This document shows, piece by piece, positions 1 to 5,905 of a stretch of DNA of 12,066 nt. This stretch comes from Planctomycetota bacterium (GTDB lineage Bacteria > Planctomycetota > PLA2). Position numbers and translations under genes: made by a program. Position 1 is the first letter of the stretch. Each line of letters opens with the position of its first letter. The stretch spans positions 1-12,066 of the forward strand of contig JAKLKT010000043.1 in the NCBI GenBank assembly GCA_023150495.1. The letters run 5' to 3'. Under the pieces are notes generated by a model. The model was not told the DNA's origin, made no database searches, and saw nothing but the letters and a program-made list of their open reading frames with translations.

Positions 1-495
1 GCCCTCGCGGAGCGCGCCGAGGGTCGCGGCCATCGCGGGGAACTCCCGGGTCCGCGCGGCCGCGAGCCGGTTCGCGGGGGCAGCGGAGGGGGCTCCGGGG
101 GCCAGCTCGCGCAGGCGCGCGAGCGCGGCCTCGGCGGCGTCGAGCCGGAAGAGCTGCAGCTCCTCGGCGGCGTGCGCGAGGAGCGCCCTCGCGAGGTCGT
201 CGCGCGTCTCCTCGTCGTGCGAGAGCGCGAAGGCCCGCTCGTACATCCTCACGGCCGCGCGCGCGGACGCGGCGGCCTTCGCCTCGCGCCGGAGGTAGCT
301 GCGCCGGTCCTCGCGGACGATCTCCCGCACCTTCGCTCGCGGGAGACGCATCGTCCCGTTCGGGAGGAGGATCGTCAGCTCCCGTTCGGTCTCCTCGACG
401 ACCTCGCCCGAGATCCGGCCGCCGCCCTCGAGGAGGATCTCGTCGGGGCGGGCCGCGGCGGCGAGGAGGAGCGCGCAGAGGAGCGTGCGTCGCAC
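1..495 (-). CDS. Exported SH3-like / helical-repeat protein, 3' end cut off by window edge
   Basis: Reading leftward from a GTG at 495, 165 codons stay open to base 1, so the C-terminus is missing. Residues 1-15 (RRTLLCALLLAAAA after the start) form a short Sec-type signal peptide. Residues about 18-58 (EILLEGGGRISGEVVEETER, then TILLPNGTMRLPRAKVREI) look like a small SH3/Sm-like beta barrel, a type I recall as common at the N-terminus of exported planctomycete proteins. Residues about 65-140 are Ala/Arg/Glu-rich helices (MYERAFALSHDEETRDDLAR) that resemble TPR repeats. The start is fixed by an in-frame TAA three codons upstream and by a perfect AAGGAGG one base before the GTG, an unusually tight spacing. 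The gene begins 14 bases after the stop of the 510-1217 gene, so the two form one operon. The molecular function is unknown; a periplasmic scaffold is an inference from the folds. Confidence 0.72.
   Translation of the reverse strand, partial: MRRTLLCALLLAAAARPDEILLEGGGRISGEVVEETERELTILLPNGTMRLPRAKVREIVREDRRSYLRREAKAAASARAAVRMYERAFALSHDEETRDDLARALLAHAAEELQLFRLDAAEAALARLRELAPGAPSAAPANRLAAARTREFPAMAATLGALREG
86..103 (+). repeat. Dispersed G-rich repeat, copy 1
   Basis: The plus strand reads GAGGGGGCTCCGGGGGCC. It is identical over 18 bases to the minus-strand copy at 9748-9765 and closely related to copies at 3187, 5713 and 7514. Here it lies inside the partial exported protein gene, where it encodes a Pro/Ala/Gly linker (LAPGAPS) between helices. 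Confidence 0.6.
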
Positions 496-509
496 GCCTC
501 CTTATCGGA

Positions 510-1217
510 CTACGCCGAATTCCGCACGAAGCCCCAGATCAGGATGCCGATCGCCACGCCGAGGAGCATCTTGTAGAGCGACCGGGTGATCCGCTTCGCG
601 TGGAGGGTGAGCGGCGGGCGCTTGGGCTCCGGGTCCTCCGGCGGCATCTTGTAGTGCAGGTAGCTCGGCTGCTTGACGTACCGCTTCTCGGGGTCGACGC
701 GGAGCGACGCCACGTCCGCGCCGCGCTCGCGCGGGCGCATGGGGAAGAGGAGGGCGTCCACGCGCGCGAGGATGTCCGCGAGCGCGAGCACCGCCGCGGG
801 CATCACGGGGGCCTCGACGAGATCCTCGGGCTTGAGCCCCATCGCCTCGAGCGCGCCCTTCATCCGCTGCTCCTCGGGCCTCGCCTCCTCGGGCTCGAGG
901 GGCTCGGCCCGCCGGGGCACGTCGGGCGGCGCCTCCGACATCTCGAGGGCGTAGTCGGATCGCGTGCGCGCGGGATCGGCGAGGACCACGCCGTCCGATC
1001 CCCGCTCCCGCGCGCCGGCGCCGATGCCGAGGCGCACCGCCTCCATCTGCCGCTCGGCCCAGGTGCGCGCGCCGAGGGGGTCTGGGACGAACACGTAGAC
1101 CAGCGGCGCCACGGAGAGCGCGGGGCACGGAGGGGACGGGGGGCCGCCGCCGCCCGAATCGGCCGACACCGTGGCGGCGAGCGCCACCAGTGACGCGAGG
1201 ATCGATCGCGCGTTCAC
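510..1217 (-). CDS. Exported protein of unknown family with a C-terminal membrane anchor
   Basis: 235 residues from a GTG at 1217. I do not recognise the family. Residues 1-19 (NARSILASLVALAATVSA) are a likely signal peptide, followed by a Gly/Pro-rich stretch with one Cys. The middle is a charged soluble region containing VYVFVPDP, an acidic segment rich in Glu and Pro (PLEPEEARPEEQRMKG) and a helical segment (AAVLALADILARVDALLFPM). Residues about 217-231 (MLLGVAIGILIWGFV) form one membrane helix after a basic stretch, leaving a short tail (RNSA). The protein therefore probably crosses to the outside and is held by its C-terminus. The start is supported by GGGAGG two bases upstream and a TATAAT at 1242-1247. 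The same frame stays open upstream, antisense to the DUF4388 gene, but that part looks like a shadow. It is first in an operon with the exported SH3-like protein at 1-495. Confidence 0.72.
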   Translation of the reverse strand: MNARSILASLVALAATVSADSGGGGPPSPPCPALSVAPLVYVFVPDPLGARTWAERQMEAVRLGIGAGARERGSDGVVLADPARTRSDYALEMSEAPPDVPRRAEPLEPEEARPEEQRMKGALEAMGLKPEDLVEAPVMPAAVLALADILARVDALLFPMRPRERGADVASLRVDPEKRYVKQPSYLHYKMPPEDPEPKRPPLTLHAKRITRSLYKMLLGVAIGILIWGFVRNSA

Positions 1218-1241
1218 CGCCTCCCTGCCCTTGTGGGCGCG

Positions 1242-1247
1242 ATTATA
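1242..1247 (-). promoter_or_regulatory. Consensus -10 box for the leftward operon
   Basis: The minus strand reads TATAAT, a perfect sigma70-type -10, in otherwise GC-rich sequence. Transcription would begin near 1235, giving a leader of about 18 bases that contains GGGAGG in front of the GTG at 1217. I see no good -35 at 16-18 bases upstream and no extended -10 TG, so the promoter may need an activator. The 186-bp divergent region 1218-1403 also holds a 5-bp hairpin (CGTCC-CTCGC-GGACG, 1381-1395) just before the DUF4388 gene. I see no convincing promoter for the rightward gene. Confidence 0.45.
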
Positions 1248-1403
1248 GGCGGGGCGACGGCGGCCGGCACCGAACGGCTGCCGAACGGCGGGCCCTGCCG
1301 CGCGGGAATGTCGAGAAAATGCGTCACCGCGCGCGCCTTTCCCCATGCGGCGGGGAATGCCGATAGTTGCGTGCGGGCCGCGTCCCTCGCGGACGGGGAT
1401 TCC

Positions 1404-3176
1404 ATGGGTTTTGCCGGCGAACTGACGACGATCGGTCTCTCCGAAGTCTTCCAGAACGTCGCGTTCAACCGACTGACGGGAGTGCTGACCGTCTCGGAGC
1501 GCGATCGGAAGGCCTCGGTCTATCTCGAGGAGGGCACGATCCGCGCGTTCCGGCCGGAGAACGAGCGCCAGCTCGACTACGTGCAGATCGCGGAACGCGC
1601 GCACGCGGCCGCGACGGACACGCTGCGGCAGGCGGCGCGCAGGCTCCGCCGGCGCACGCTCAAGGAGGCGCTGCGCGCGATCGGCACGTTCGACGAGGAC
1701 CGGTTCGACGCGGCGGTCCAGGCCGCGATCAAGGAGGAGGTCATCCTCCTCTTCAGCTGGCGCGAGGCGTCGTTCGTGTTCGAGGAGGGGCGCGCGCAGC
1801 CGGGAGCGTTCGACAAGGAGCAGATCGACAGCAACGTCTCGCTCGACCCGCACGTGGTGATCGTCGAGGCGGCGCGACGCGTCGACGAGTGGGATGCGAT
1901 CGCGCACCAGGTCCGCTCGGAGACCGACATCTTCCTGCCCAGCAAGCCGCTCGACGAGCACGCGCCGGCCGCATGGCGCGACGTCGTCGCCCGGCTCGAC
2001 GGCACGCGGGACGTGCGCCGCCTCTTCGAGGAGCTCCCCTACGGCCGCTTCGAGGTCCTCCGCCACGTCGCCGCGCTGTCGGAGCAGGGGCTGATCGTCC
2101 GCGCCGCCCCCGCGCAGCTCTGCGCTCTCGCGCGCGCCGCGGAGGAGGCGAAGGACCTCGACCGCGCCGTCCGCCAGCTCGAGGCGGCGCTCTCCATGGA
2201 TCCCGCCCACCTCGAGGCGCGGCAGGAGCTGATCCGCCTCTACGAGCGAGCCGGCCGGCGCGCGGAGGCCGCGGGCGAGTACAAGCGGCTCGGCCAGTCG
2301 CAGGAGGCGGCCGGCGACCCGACCGGCGCGCTCGAGTCGTACGGCAAGGCGACCGGGCTCGTGCCCTACGACGTCGAGGCGCTCGAGCGGATCGCCGCGA
2401 TCCACGACGCGCGGAAGGACCCGAAGGAGGCGATGCGCGCGGGCCTCCGGCTCGCGGAGGCGCTCTCGACCCAGTCGCTGCTCGACGACGCGCTCGAGGT
2501 CTACAAGCGGCTGCTCGCGAACGACCAGGAGAGCGTCGTCCTCCGCGAGTCGCTCGCGGCGACCTACATCAAGCTGCACGAGTCGAAGCTCGCCGCGCGC
2601 GAGCTGCTGTTCCTCGCCCGCCGCGCGTGGGACAAGAAGGACTTCGACCGCGCGCTCAACTACTACCGCAACACGCTCGCCGTGGACCGCGACTGCGAGG
2701 AGGCGGCGAAGCGCATCGAGGAGATCGAGCGCACGCGGCACGACGCCCGCGGCCGGCGCCGCCGCCGGCGCGCGGCGTTCACGCTCTTCACCCTTCTCTT
2801 CGGCTGCGGGCTCTGGCAGGGCACGCGCGAGTGGTTCGCCGCGGAGTCGCTGCACGAGGCGTCGCGAGCGGCGCTGGGCGGCCTCGTGCGCCGCGACGCG
2901 GACGACGCGGTCGCGGAGGCGATCGAGGCCTACGCGCGCGTGAACCGGGAGTTCCCCTGGACGGTCGGCGCGGAGCGCGCGGGGGAGACCGTGCGGGGCC
3001 TCCTGCTCGACCAGCTCGCTTCGATCCGAGTCGAGGCGCAGCAGGAGCCCGCCACCGCGGAGAAGAGGCTGAGCCGGCTCGCGAAGGTGAAGTGGCCCGA
3101 CGAGCTGCGGAGCCTCTGGGCAGAGGGCCGCGACCGCGCGCTCGCCGAGATCGCGAAGAACCGCAGCGGGAACTGA
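1404..3176 (+). CDS. DUF4388-TPR protein with one membrane helix
   Basis: 590 residues from the ATG at 1404. Residues 1 to about 120 match the DUF4388 (PatA-N-like) pattern: GELTTIGLSEVFQNVAFNR, TGVLTVSERD, SVYLEEGTIRAFRP, then a second half ending in LLFSWREASFVFEEG. Residues about 190-232 (DGTRDVRRLFEELPYGRFE, then EQGLIV) resemble the winged-helix-like segment often linked to DUF4388. Residues about 236-445 contain four or five TPR-like repeats (DLDRAVRQLEAALSMDPAH, DFDRALNYYRNTLAVDRD). A run of six arginines then precedes one membrane helix at about 457-473 (AAFTLFTLLFGCGLW), followed by about 115 helical residues outside. The basic run places the DUF4388-TPR part in the cytoplasm. I chose ATG 1404 because the domain begins directly after it and GGGG lies a few bases upstream; the open frame back to 1233 looks non-coding. 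DUF4388 is usually a signalling or assembly module, often in gliding or gene-regulation proteins. The exact role here is unknown. Confidence 0.88.
   Translation: MGFAGELTTIGLSEVFQNVAFNRLTGVLTVSERDRKASVYLEEGTIRAFRPENERQLDYVQIAERAHAAATDTLRQAARRLRRRTLKEALRAIGTFDEDRFDAAVQAAIKEEVILLFSWREASFVFEEGRAQPGAFDKEQIDSNVSLDPHVVIVEAARRVDEWDAIAHQVRSETDIFLPSKPLDEHAPAAWRDVVARLDGTRDVRRLFEELPYGRFEVLRHVAALSEQGLIVRAAPAQLCALARAAEEAKDLDRAVRQLEAALSMDPAHLEARQELIRLYERAGRRAEAAGEYKRLGQSQEAAGDPTGALESYGKATGLVPYDVEALERIAAIHDARKDPKEAMRAGLRLAEALSTQSLLDDALEVYKRLLANDQESVVLRESLAATYIKLHESKLAARELLFLARRAWDKKDFDRALNYYRNTLAVDRDCEEAAKRIEEIERTRHDARGRRRRRRAAFTLFTLLFGCGLWQGTREWFAAESLHEASRAALGGLVRRDADDAVAEAIEAYARVNREFPWTVGAERAGETVRGLLLDQLASIRVEAQQEPATAEKRLSRLAKVKWPDELRSLWAEGRDRALAEIAKNRSGN
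2752..2769 (+). repeat. Perfect 7-bp inverted repeat in the arginine-run codons
   Basis: GCCGGCG-CCGC-CGCCGGC, seven paired bases around a 4-base loop, lies inside the codons for the six consecutive arginines just before the membrane helix of the DUF4388-TPR protein. In mRNA it would form a very stable hairpin. It may simply result from GC-rich Arg codons. Confidence 0.4.
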
Positions 3177-3186
3177 GGCCGAAGTC

Positions 3187-3204
3187 GAGGGGGTCCGGGG
3201 GCCC
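3187..3204 (+). repeat. Dispersed G-rich repeat, copy 2
   Basis: The plus strand reads GAGGGGGTCCGGGGGCCC, identical over 18 bases to the minus-strand copy at 5713-5730. It starts 11 bases after the stop of the DUF4388-TPR gene. It could fold into a short G:U-containing stem but has no T-tract, so I do not call it a terminator. Confidence 0.6.
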
Positions 3205-3220
3205 GCAGCGCCGCAGCGCG

Positions 3221-3248
3221 TTGACCTGCATACATGTTCTTGTATACT
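3221..3248 (+). promoter_or_regulatory. Sigma70-type promoter of the toxin-antitoxin pair
   Basis: TTGACC (3221-3226), a 16-base spacer, then TATACT (3243-3248). This is the closest match to a full -35/-10 pair in the window and stands out as an AT-rich island. The expected transcription start, about 3255, is within two bases of the toxin GTG at 3257. The message would then be leaderless, or nearly so, and no Shine-Dalgarno sequence is visible. Confidence 0.6.
3230..3245 (+). promoter_or_regulatory. Inverted repeat over the -10, probable antitoxin operator
   Basis: ATACA-TGTTCT-TGTAT has perfect 5-bp arms and overlaps the first three bases of the -10 TATACT. HigA-type antitoxins are known to bind palindromes at their own promoters, so this is the natural candidate site for the HTH protein at 3580-3888. 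Binding by this protein is inferred, not shown. Confidence 0.45.
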
Positions 3249-3256
3249 TGCCTTGC

Positions 3257-3571
3257 GTGAAGCCGCTTGCCTGGCTCGGCAGCTCGCTGAGGGACACCCG
3301 CAGCTTCCCCGCCGATGCCCGCAGAGTCGCGGGTTTCCAGTTGTGGCGAGTCCAGATGGGTCTCGATCCCAACGACTGGCGGCCAATGCCGGGGGTCGGC
3401 GCTGGCGTGCGGGAGATCCGCCTGCACACCGGGAGGGAGCACCGTGTGGTCTACGTGGCGAAGTTCGCGGAGGCCGTCGAAAAGAAGGCCCGAAGGACCT
3501 CCGACCGGGATCTCTCCGTGGCGCGGGAGCGCCTGCGCCTGATGCTCGGCCGGAGGCGGCGGAATGGCTAG
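3257..3571 (+). CDS. higB-like: HigB/Gp49-like (RelE-superfamily) toxin with an apparent internal deletion
   Basis: 104 residues from a GTG. The protein matches the phage-derived Gp49-like / HigB family of RelE-fold toxins: KPLAWLGSSLRDTRSFP at the start, then AGFQLWRVQMGLDPNDWRPM, GVREIRLHTGREHRVVYVAKF and RRTSDRDLSVARERL. Known members are ribosome-dependent mRNA interferases held inactive by the following HTH antitoxin. Family members, as I recall them, read about AKFxEAVYVLHAFxKKTxKT. Here AKFAEAV joins directly to EKKARRT, so about six residues (YVLHAF-like) are missing with the frame kept. That segment is a core strand of the fold, so this toxin may be weak or dead. The C-terminal GRRRRNG tail is basic. 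The gene ends eight bases before the antitoxin ATG. GC is slightly lower than in neighbouring genes, in line with an acquired module. Confidence 0.82.
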   Translation: MKPLAWLGSSLRDTRSFPADARRVAGFQLWRVQMGLDPNDWRPMPGVGAGVREIRLHTGREHRVVYVAKFAEAVEKKARRTSDRDLSVARERLRLMLGRRRRNG

Positions 3572-3579
3572 GTGATCTG

Positions 3580-3888
3580 ATGAAGTTGCGGATGACTCGC
3601 TCGACGGGAAACGTGTTCCGGGATCTCGGCTTCTCCATCGAGGAGGCGGAGCATCTCCGCGTCCGGGCCGACCTGATGGCCGCCGTGCAGCAGGCCATCG
3701 CCAAGCGGAAGCTCACGCAGGCGCAGGCCGCGAAGCTCCTCGGCGTGACGCAGCCGCGGGTCAGCGACCTGATGCGGGGCCGGCTCGACCTGTTCGGCTC
3801 GGACACGCTGATCGACATGCTGGCGCGGCTCGGGATCGGGGTCACCCTCAAGCTGAAACCTCGGGGGAAGCGCGGCCGGGTCGCGTGA
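3580..3888 (+). CDS. higA-like: HigA-type helix-turn-helix antitoxin
   Basis: 102 residues from the ATG at 3580, with GGTGA four bases upstream. The N-terminal part (STGNVFRDLGFSIEEAEHLR) and central HTH (KRKLTQAQAAKLLGVTQPRV, then SDLMRGRLDLF) are typical of the XRE-like HTH_37 antitoxins paired with Gp49/HigB toxins. The C-terminus (IDMLARLGIGVTLKL) gives the usual short strand after the HTH. Such proteins neutralise the toxin and repress the operon, here probably through the inverted repeat at 3230-3245. The toxin-before-antitoxin order is the known higBA order. The reading frame is intact even though the toxin seems damaged, so the antitoxin may persist as a regulator. Its stop lies six bases from the convergent stop at 3895. 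Confidence 0.88.
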   Translation: MKLRMTRSTGNVFRDLGFSIEEAEHLRVRADLMAAVQQAIAKRKLTQAQAAKLLGVTQPRVSDLMRGRLDLFGSDTLIDMLARLGIGVTLKLKPRGKRGRVA

Positions 3889-3894
3889 CCGGCG

Positions 3895-5877
3895 CTACTT
3901 CGCGGCCTTCACCAGCGCGATCCCGACCTCGGCGACGTCGGTTCCCCGCACCTCGAAGCCCTTCCGGCCGACCTCGTAGCCTTCGCGGAAGACGGCGATC
4001 TCGTAGAAGCCCGCCGCGAGACCGCTGTCGGCCTTCGCGGACGCCGCGCTCGGCAGGTAGTTGACCGAGAGGAACGCGCGCCCCTCGCTCACGTGCGAGA
4101 GGACGTGGACGTCGATCTGGTTGCCCGCGTGGTCCTTGAGCATCAGGTGCACCTGGTCGAGGAGGTTGCCCTCGGCGTCGGTGACCTTGAGCGCGAGGCC
4201 GCCGCCCGGCGTCAGCGTCACGCGGTAGGTGTCCTTGAGGCCGCGGGTGACGACGACGCGCGGCAGGAACGCGGGCACCATGCCGGTCGCGAGCACGCTC
4301 ACCGCGTACTCCCCCACCGGCACGTCCTCGACCGACCAGCGCCCCTCCCTGTCCGCGTCCTCGATGTGCTTCACCCACCGCTGGGCGCCGGTCGAGTCGC
4401 GGCCGACGAGCGCGACGCGGCCGTCGAGCGGCGGCTCGAAGACGACGAAGAACGCGCCGGTCTCGCCCATGGCCGTCGGCTGCATGGCGACGTCGAACGA
4501 GGGGGGCCGGGGGGAGTCGGCGGGGAACTGGCGCAAGTCCGGCAGGTCGAGCTTGGCCTCCTGGTAGCCGTCGAGCGAGAAGACGAGCGCGTGCCGCCTT
4601 TCGTCGCGCGGGACCTGGCAGGACGTGCCTTCGCGGTCCACGGGAAGCGGCGTGGCCACGCCGGCCGTGTGGCGAATGACCTCCGGCTCGAGCGCGCTCC
4701 CCGTGACCGCGTCGCGGACGTTCACGGCGATCGTGATCGCGGGGACGAGCGTGAGCGTCACCTCCGGCTCCGTCGTGTCGAGCTTCTCCCCGAGGCCGGG
4801 CTCGACGATCAGGCCGGAGAGGCGGTAGATCGTGCCGTCGCGCCCGACGACAACGTCGTTGATCCGCGCGGCGACATCCGCCGGGCCGCGGCCGACGCCC
4901 GAGAGGTCGAATCGCCCGTCGTCACGATGCCGCCCGAGCACGACCGGAAGGTCGGCGAACGCGCGGCCGACCAGCGCGTCCGCAAGAGCCTCGGCGCCGC
5001 CGGGCGGGAGGAGCATCGAGCGCAGCCGCGCGTCCGCACCGATGACGCGCAGCACGTTCTTCCGGGTGTACTGGTCCTGACCGACTTCGACATCGAAGTC
5101 GGGGGCGTTGATGACGGTCACGAGGATCTCGCGCCCCCGCGCGAGCCGCACGTCCTGCTGCGCCGTGCCGCGCGCGGGGATCGCCACGTCCTTCGCGAGC
5201 GCGGGCAGGAAGCCCGGCGCCCGCGCGCCGAGGTCGGTGACGCCCGGCGGGAGCCCCGGGAACTCGAACGCGCCCTTCTCGTCCGTCGTCACCGCGTTCG
5301 CGACGCTCTCCCGGTCGAGGAGCGCGAAGTCGGCGGGAATCACGTACACCCGCGCCCCTTTCATGGGCTGGCCAAGGTCGTCGTAGACGTGGCCCTCGAG
5401 CGACGCCGCCGGCTTCAGCGTGAAGTCCTTCCGCCACGGCCCGTCGCCGTCGAAGACGAAGTCGATTTCCCCGTTCGAGCGACCGTTCGTCGTCCCCGCG
5501 ACCGGGAGGTAGCCCGTCGCCCAGACGTCGAACGTGCAGATCGGGGCGGCCACCTCGACCGCGTACTCGCCCTCCTGTCCGGCCGTGTCGGTGACGCTCG
5601 CCCGGAGGGTGGTCACCCGGACGATCGCGCCCGGCACGGGAGCGCCGCCGGGGTCGCGGACGTAGCCGGAGAGGGAGAAGACGCGCCCGGTCTCCGGGGA
5701 GGGGGGTTCCGTGGGCCCCCGGACCCCCTCCTTTTCCGGCGCGAGGGGCGGCAGCTCCACCGGGGCGTCCCGCCTCCGGTCCCGGGCGCTCCGGCCGCCC
5801 GACCCTTCGTCGGACAGGAGCAGCCAGCCCACGAGCAGCGTGGCCGCCACGGCGAAGAGGAGCAGGAAGGCGCGCAA
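3895..5877 (-). CDS. Membrane-anchored protein with carboxypeptidase-regulatory-like domains
   Basis: 660 residues from a TTG at 5877. Residues 4-21 (FLLLFAVAATLLVGWLLL) are a signal anchor, followed by a charged and Pro-rich linker to about 65. Residues about 67-125 (FSLSGYVRDPGGAPVPGAIV) and about 157-245 (ASLEGHVYDDLGQPMKGARV, later EKGAFEFPGLPPG) are two carboxypeptidase-regulatory-like beta-sandwich domains. More such strands follow, including GRWSVEDVPVGEYAVSVLA and GGGLALKVTDAEGNLLDQVH near the C-terminus. No catalytic domain is visible, so the protein is probably a surface or periplasmic binding or structural protein. An alternative GTG at 5955 adds 26 residues but overlaps the upstream gene by 50 bases. 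The extra stretch has unusual codons (ATA, CGT CGT, ACA), so I prefer the TTG, although no Shine-Dalgarno sequence is clear for either. The gene is downstream of, and probably co-transcribed with, the toroid protein gene. Confidence 0.82.
   Translation of the reverse strand: MRAFLLLFAVAATLLVGWLLLSDEGSGGRSARDRRRDAPVELPPLAPEKEGVRGPTEPPSPETGRVFSLSGYVRDPGGAPVPGAIVRVTTLRASVTDTAGQEGEYAVEVAAPICTFDVWATGYLPVAGTTNGRSNGEIDFVFDGDGPWRKDFTLKPAASLEGHVYDDLGQPMKGARVYVIPADFALLDRESVANAVTTDEKGAFEFPGLPPGVTDLGARAPGFLPALAKDVAIPARGTAQQDVRLARGREILVTVINAPDFDVEVGQDQYTRKNVLRVIGADARLRSMLLPPGGAEALADALVGRAFADLPVVLGRHRDDGRFDLSGVGRGPADVAARINDVVVGRDGTIYRLSGLIVEPGLGEKLDTTEPEVTLTLVPAITIAVNVRDAVTGSALEPEVIRHTAGVATPLPVDREGTSCQVPRDERRHALVFSLDGYQEAKLDLPDLRQFPADSPRPPSFDVAMQPTAMGETGAFFVVFEPPLDGRVALVGRDSTGAQRWVKHIEDADREGRWSVEDVPVGEYAVSVLATGMVPAFLPRVVVTRGLKDTYRVTLTPGGGLALKVTDAEGNLLDQVHLMLKDHAGNQIDVHVLSHVSEGRAFLSVNYLPSAASAKADSGLAAGFYEIAVFREGYEVGRKGFEVRGTDVAEVGIALVKAAK
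5713..5730 (-). repeat. Dispersed G-rich repeat, copy 3
   Basis: The minus strand reads GAGGGGGTCCGGGGGCCC, identical to the copy at 3187-3204. It lies in frame in the linker after the signal anchor of the carboxypeptidase-regulatory-like protein and encodes EGVRGP. Confidence 0.6.
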
Positions 5878-5905
5878 CGCCGGTATCGTACGACGGCGGG
5901 GCGCG

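Noticed and set aside
1233..1403. N-terminal extension of the DUF4388-TPR protein by 57 residues
   Set aside because: The stretch has no domain match and an atypical composition. The DUF4388 domain begins directly after the ATG at 1404.
3187..3220. Intrinsic terminator after the DUF4388-TPR gene
   Set aside because: The G-rich sequence can form only a short wobble-containing stem and no T-tract follows. It is better explained as a dispersed repeat copy.
1218..3851. Minus-strand open frame continuing upstream of the 510-1217 gene for more than 800 codons
   Set aside because: It lies antisense to the DUF4388-TPR and toxin-antitoxin genes, is Arg/Leu/Glu-rich without domains, and arises because stop codons are rare in high-GC antisense frames. 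The true gene starts at GTG 1217 behind a ribosome site and -10 box.
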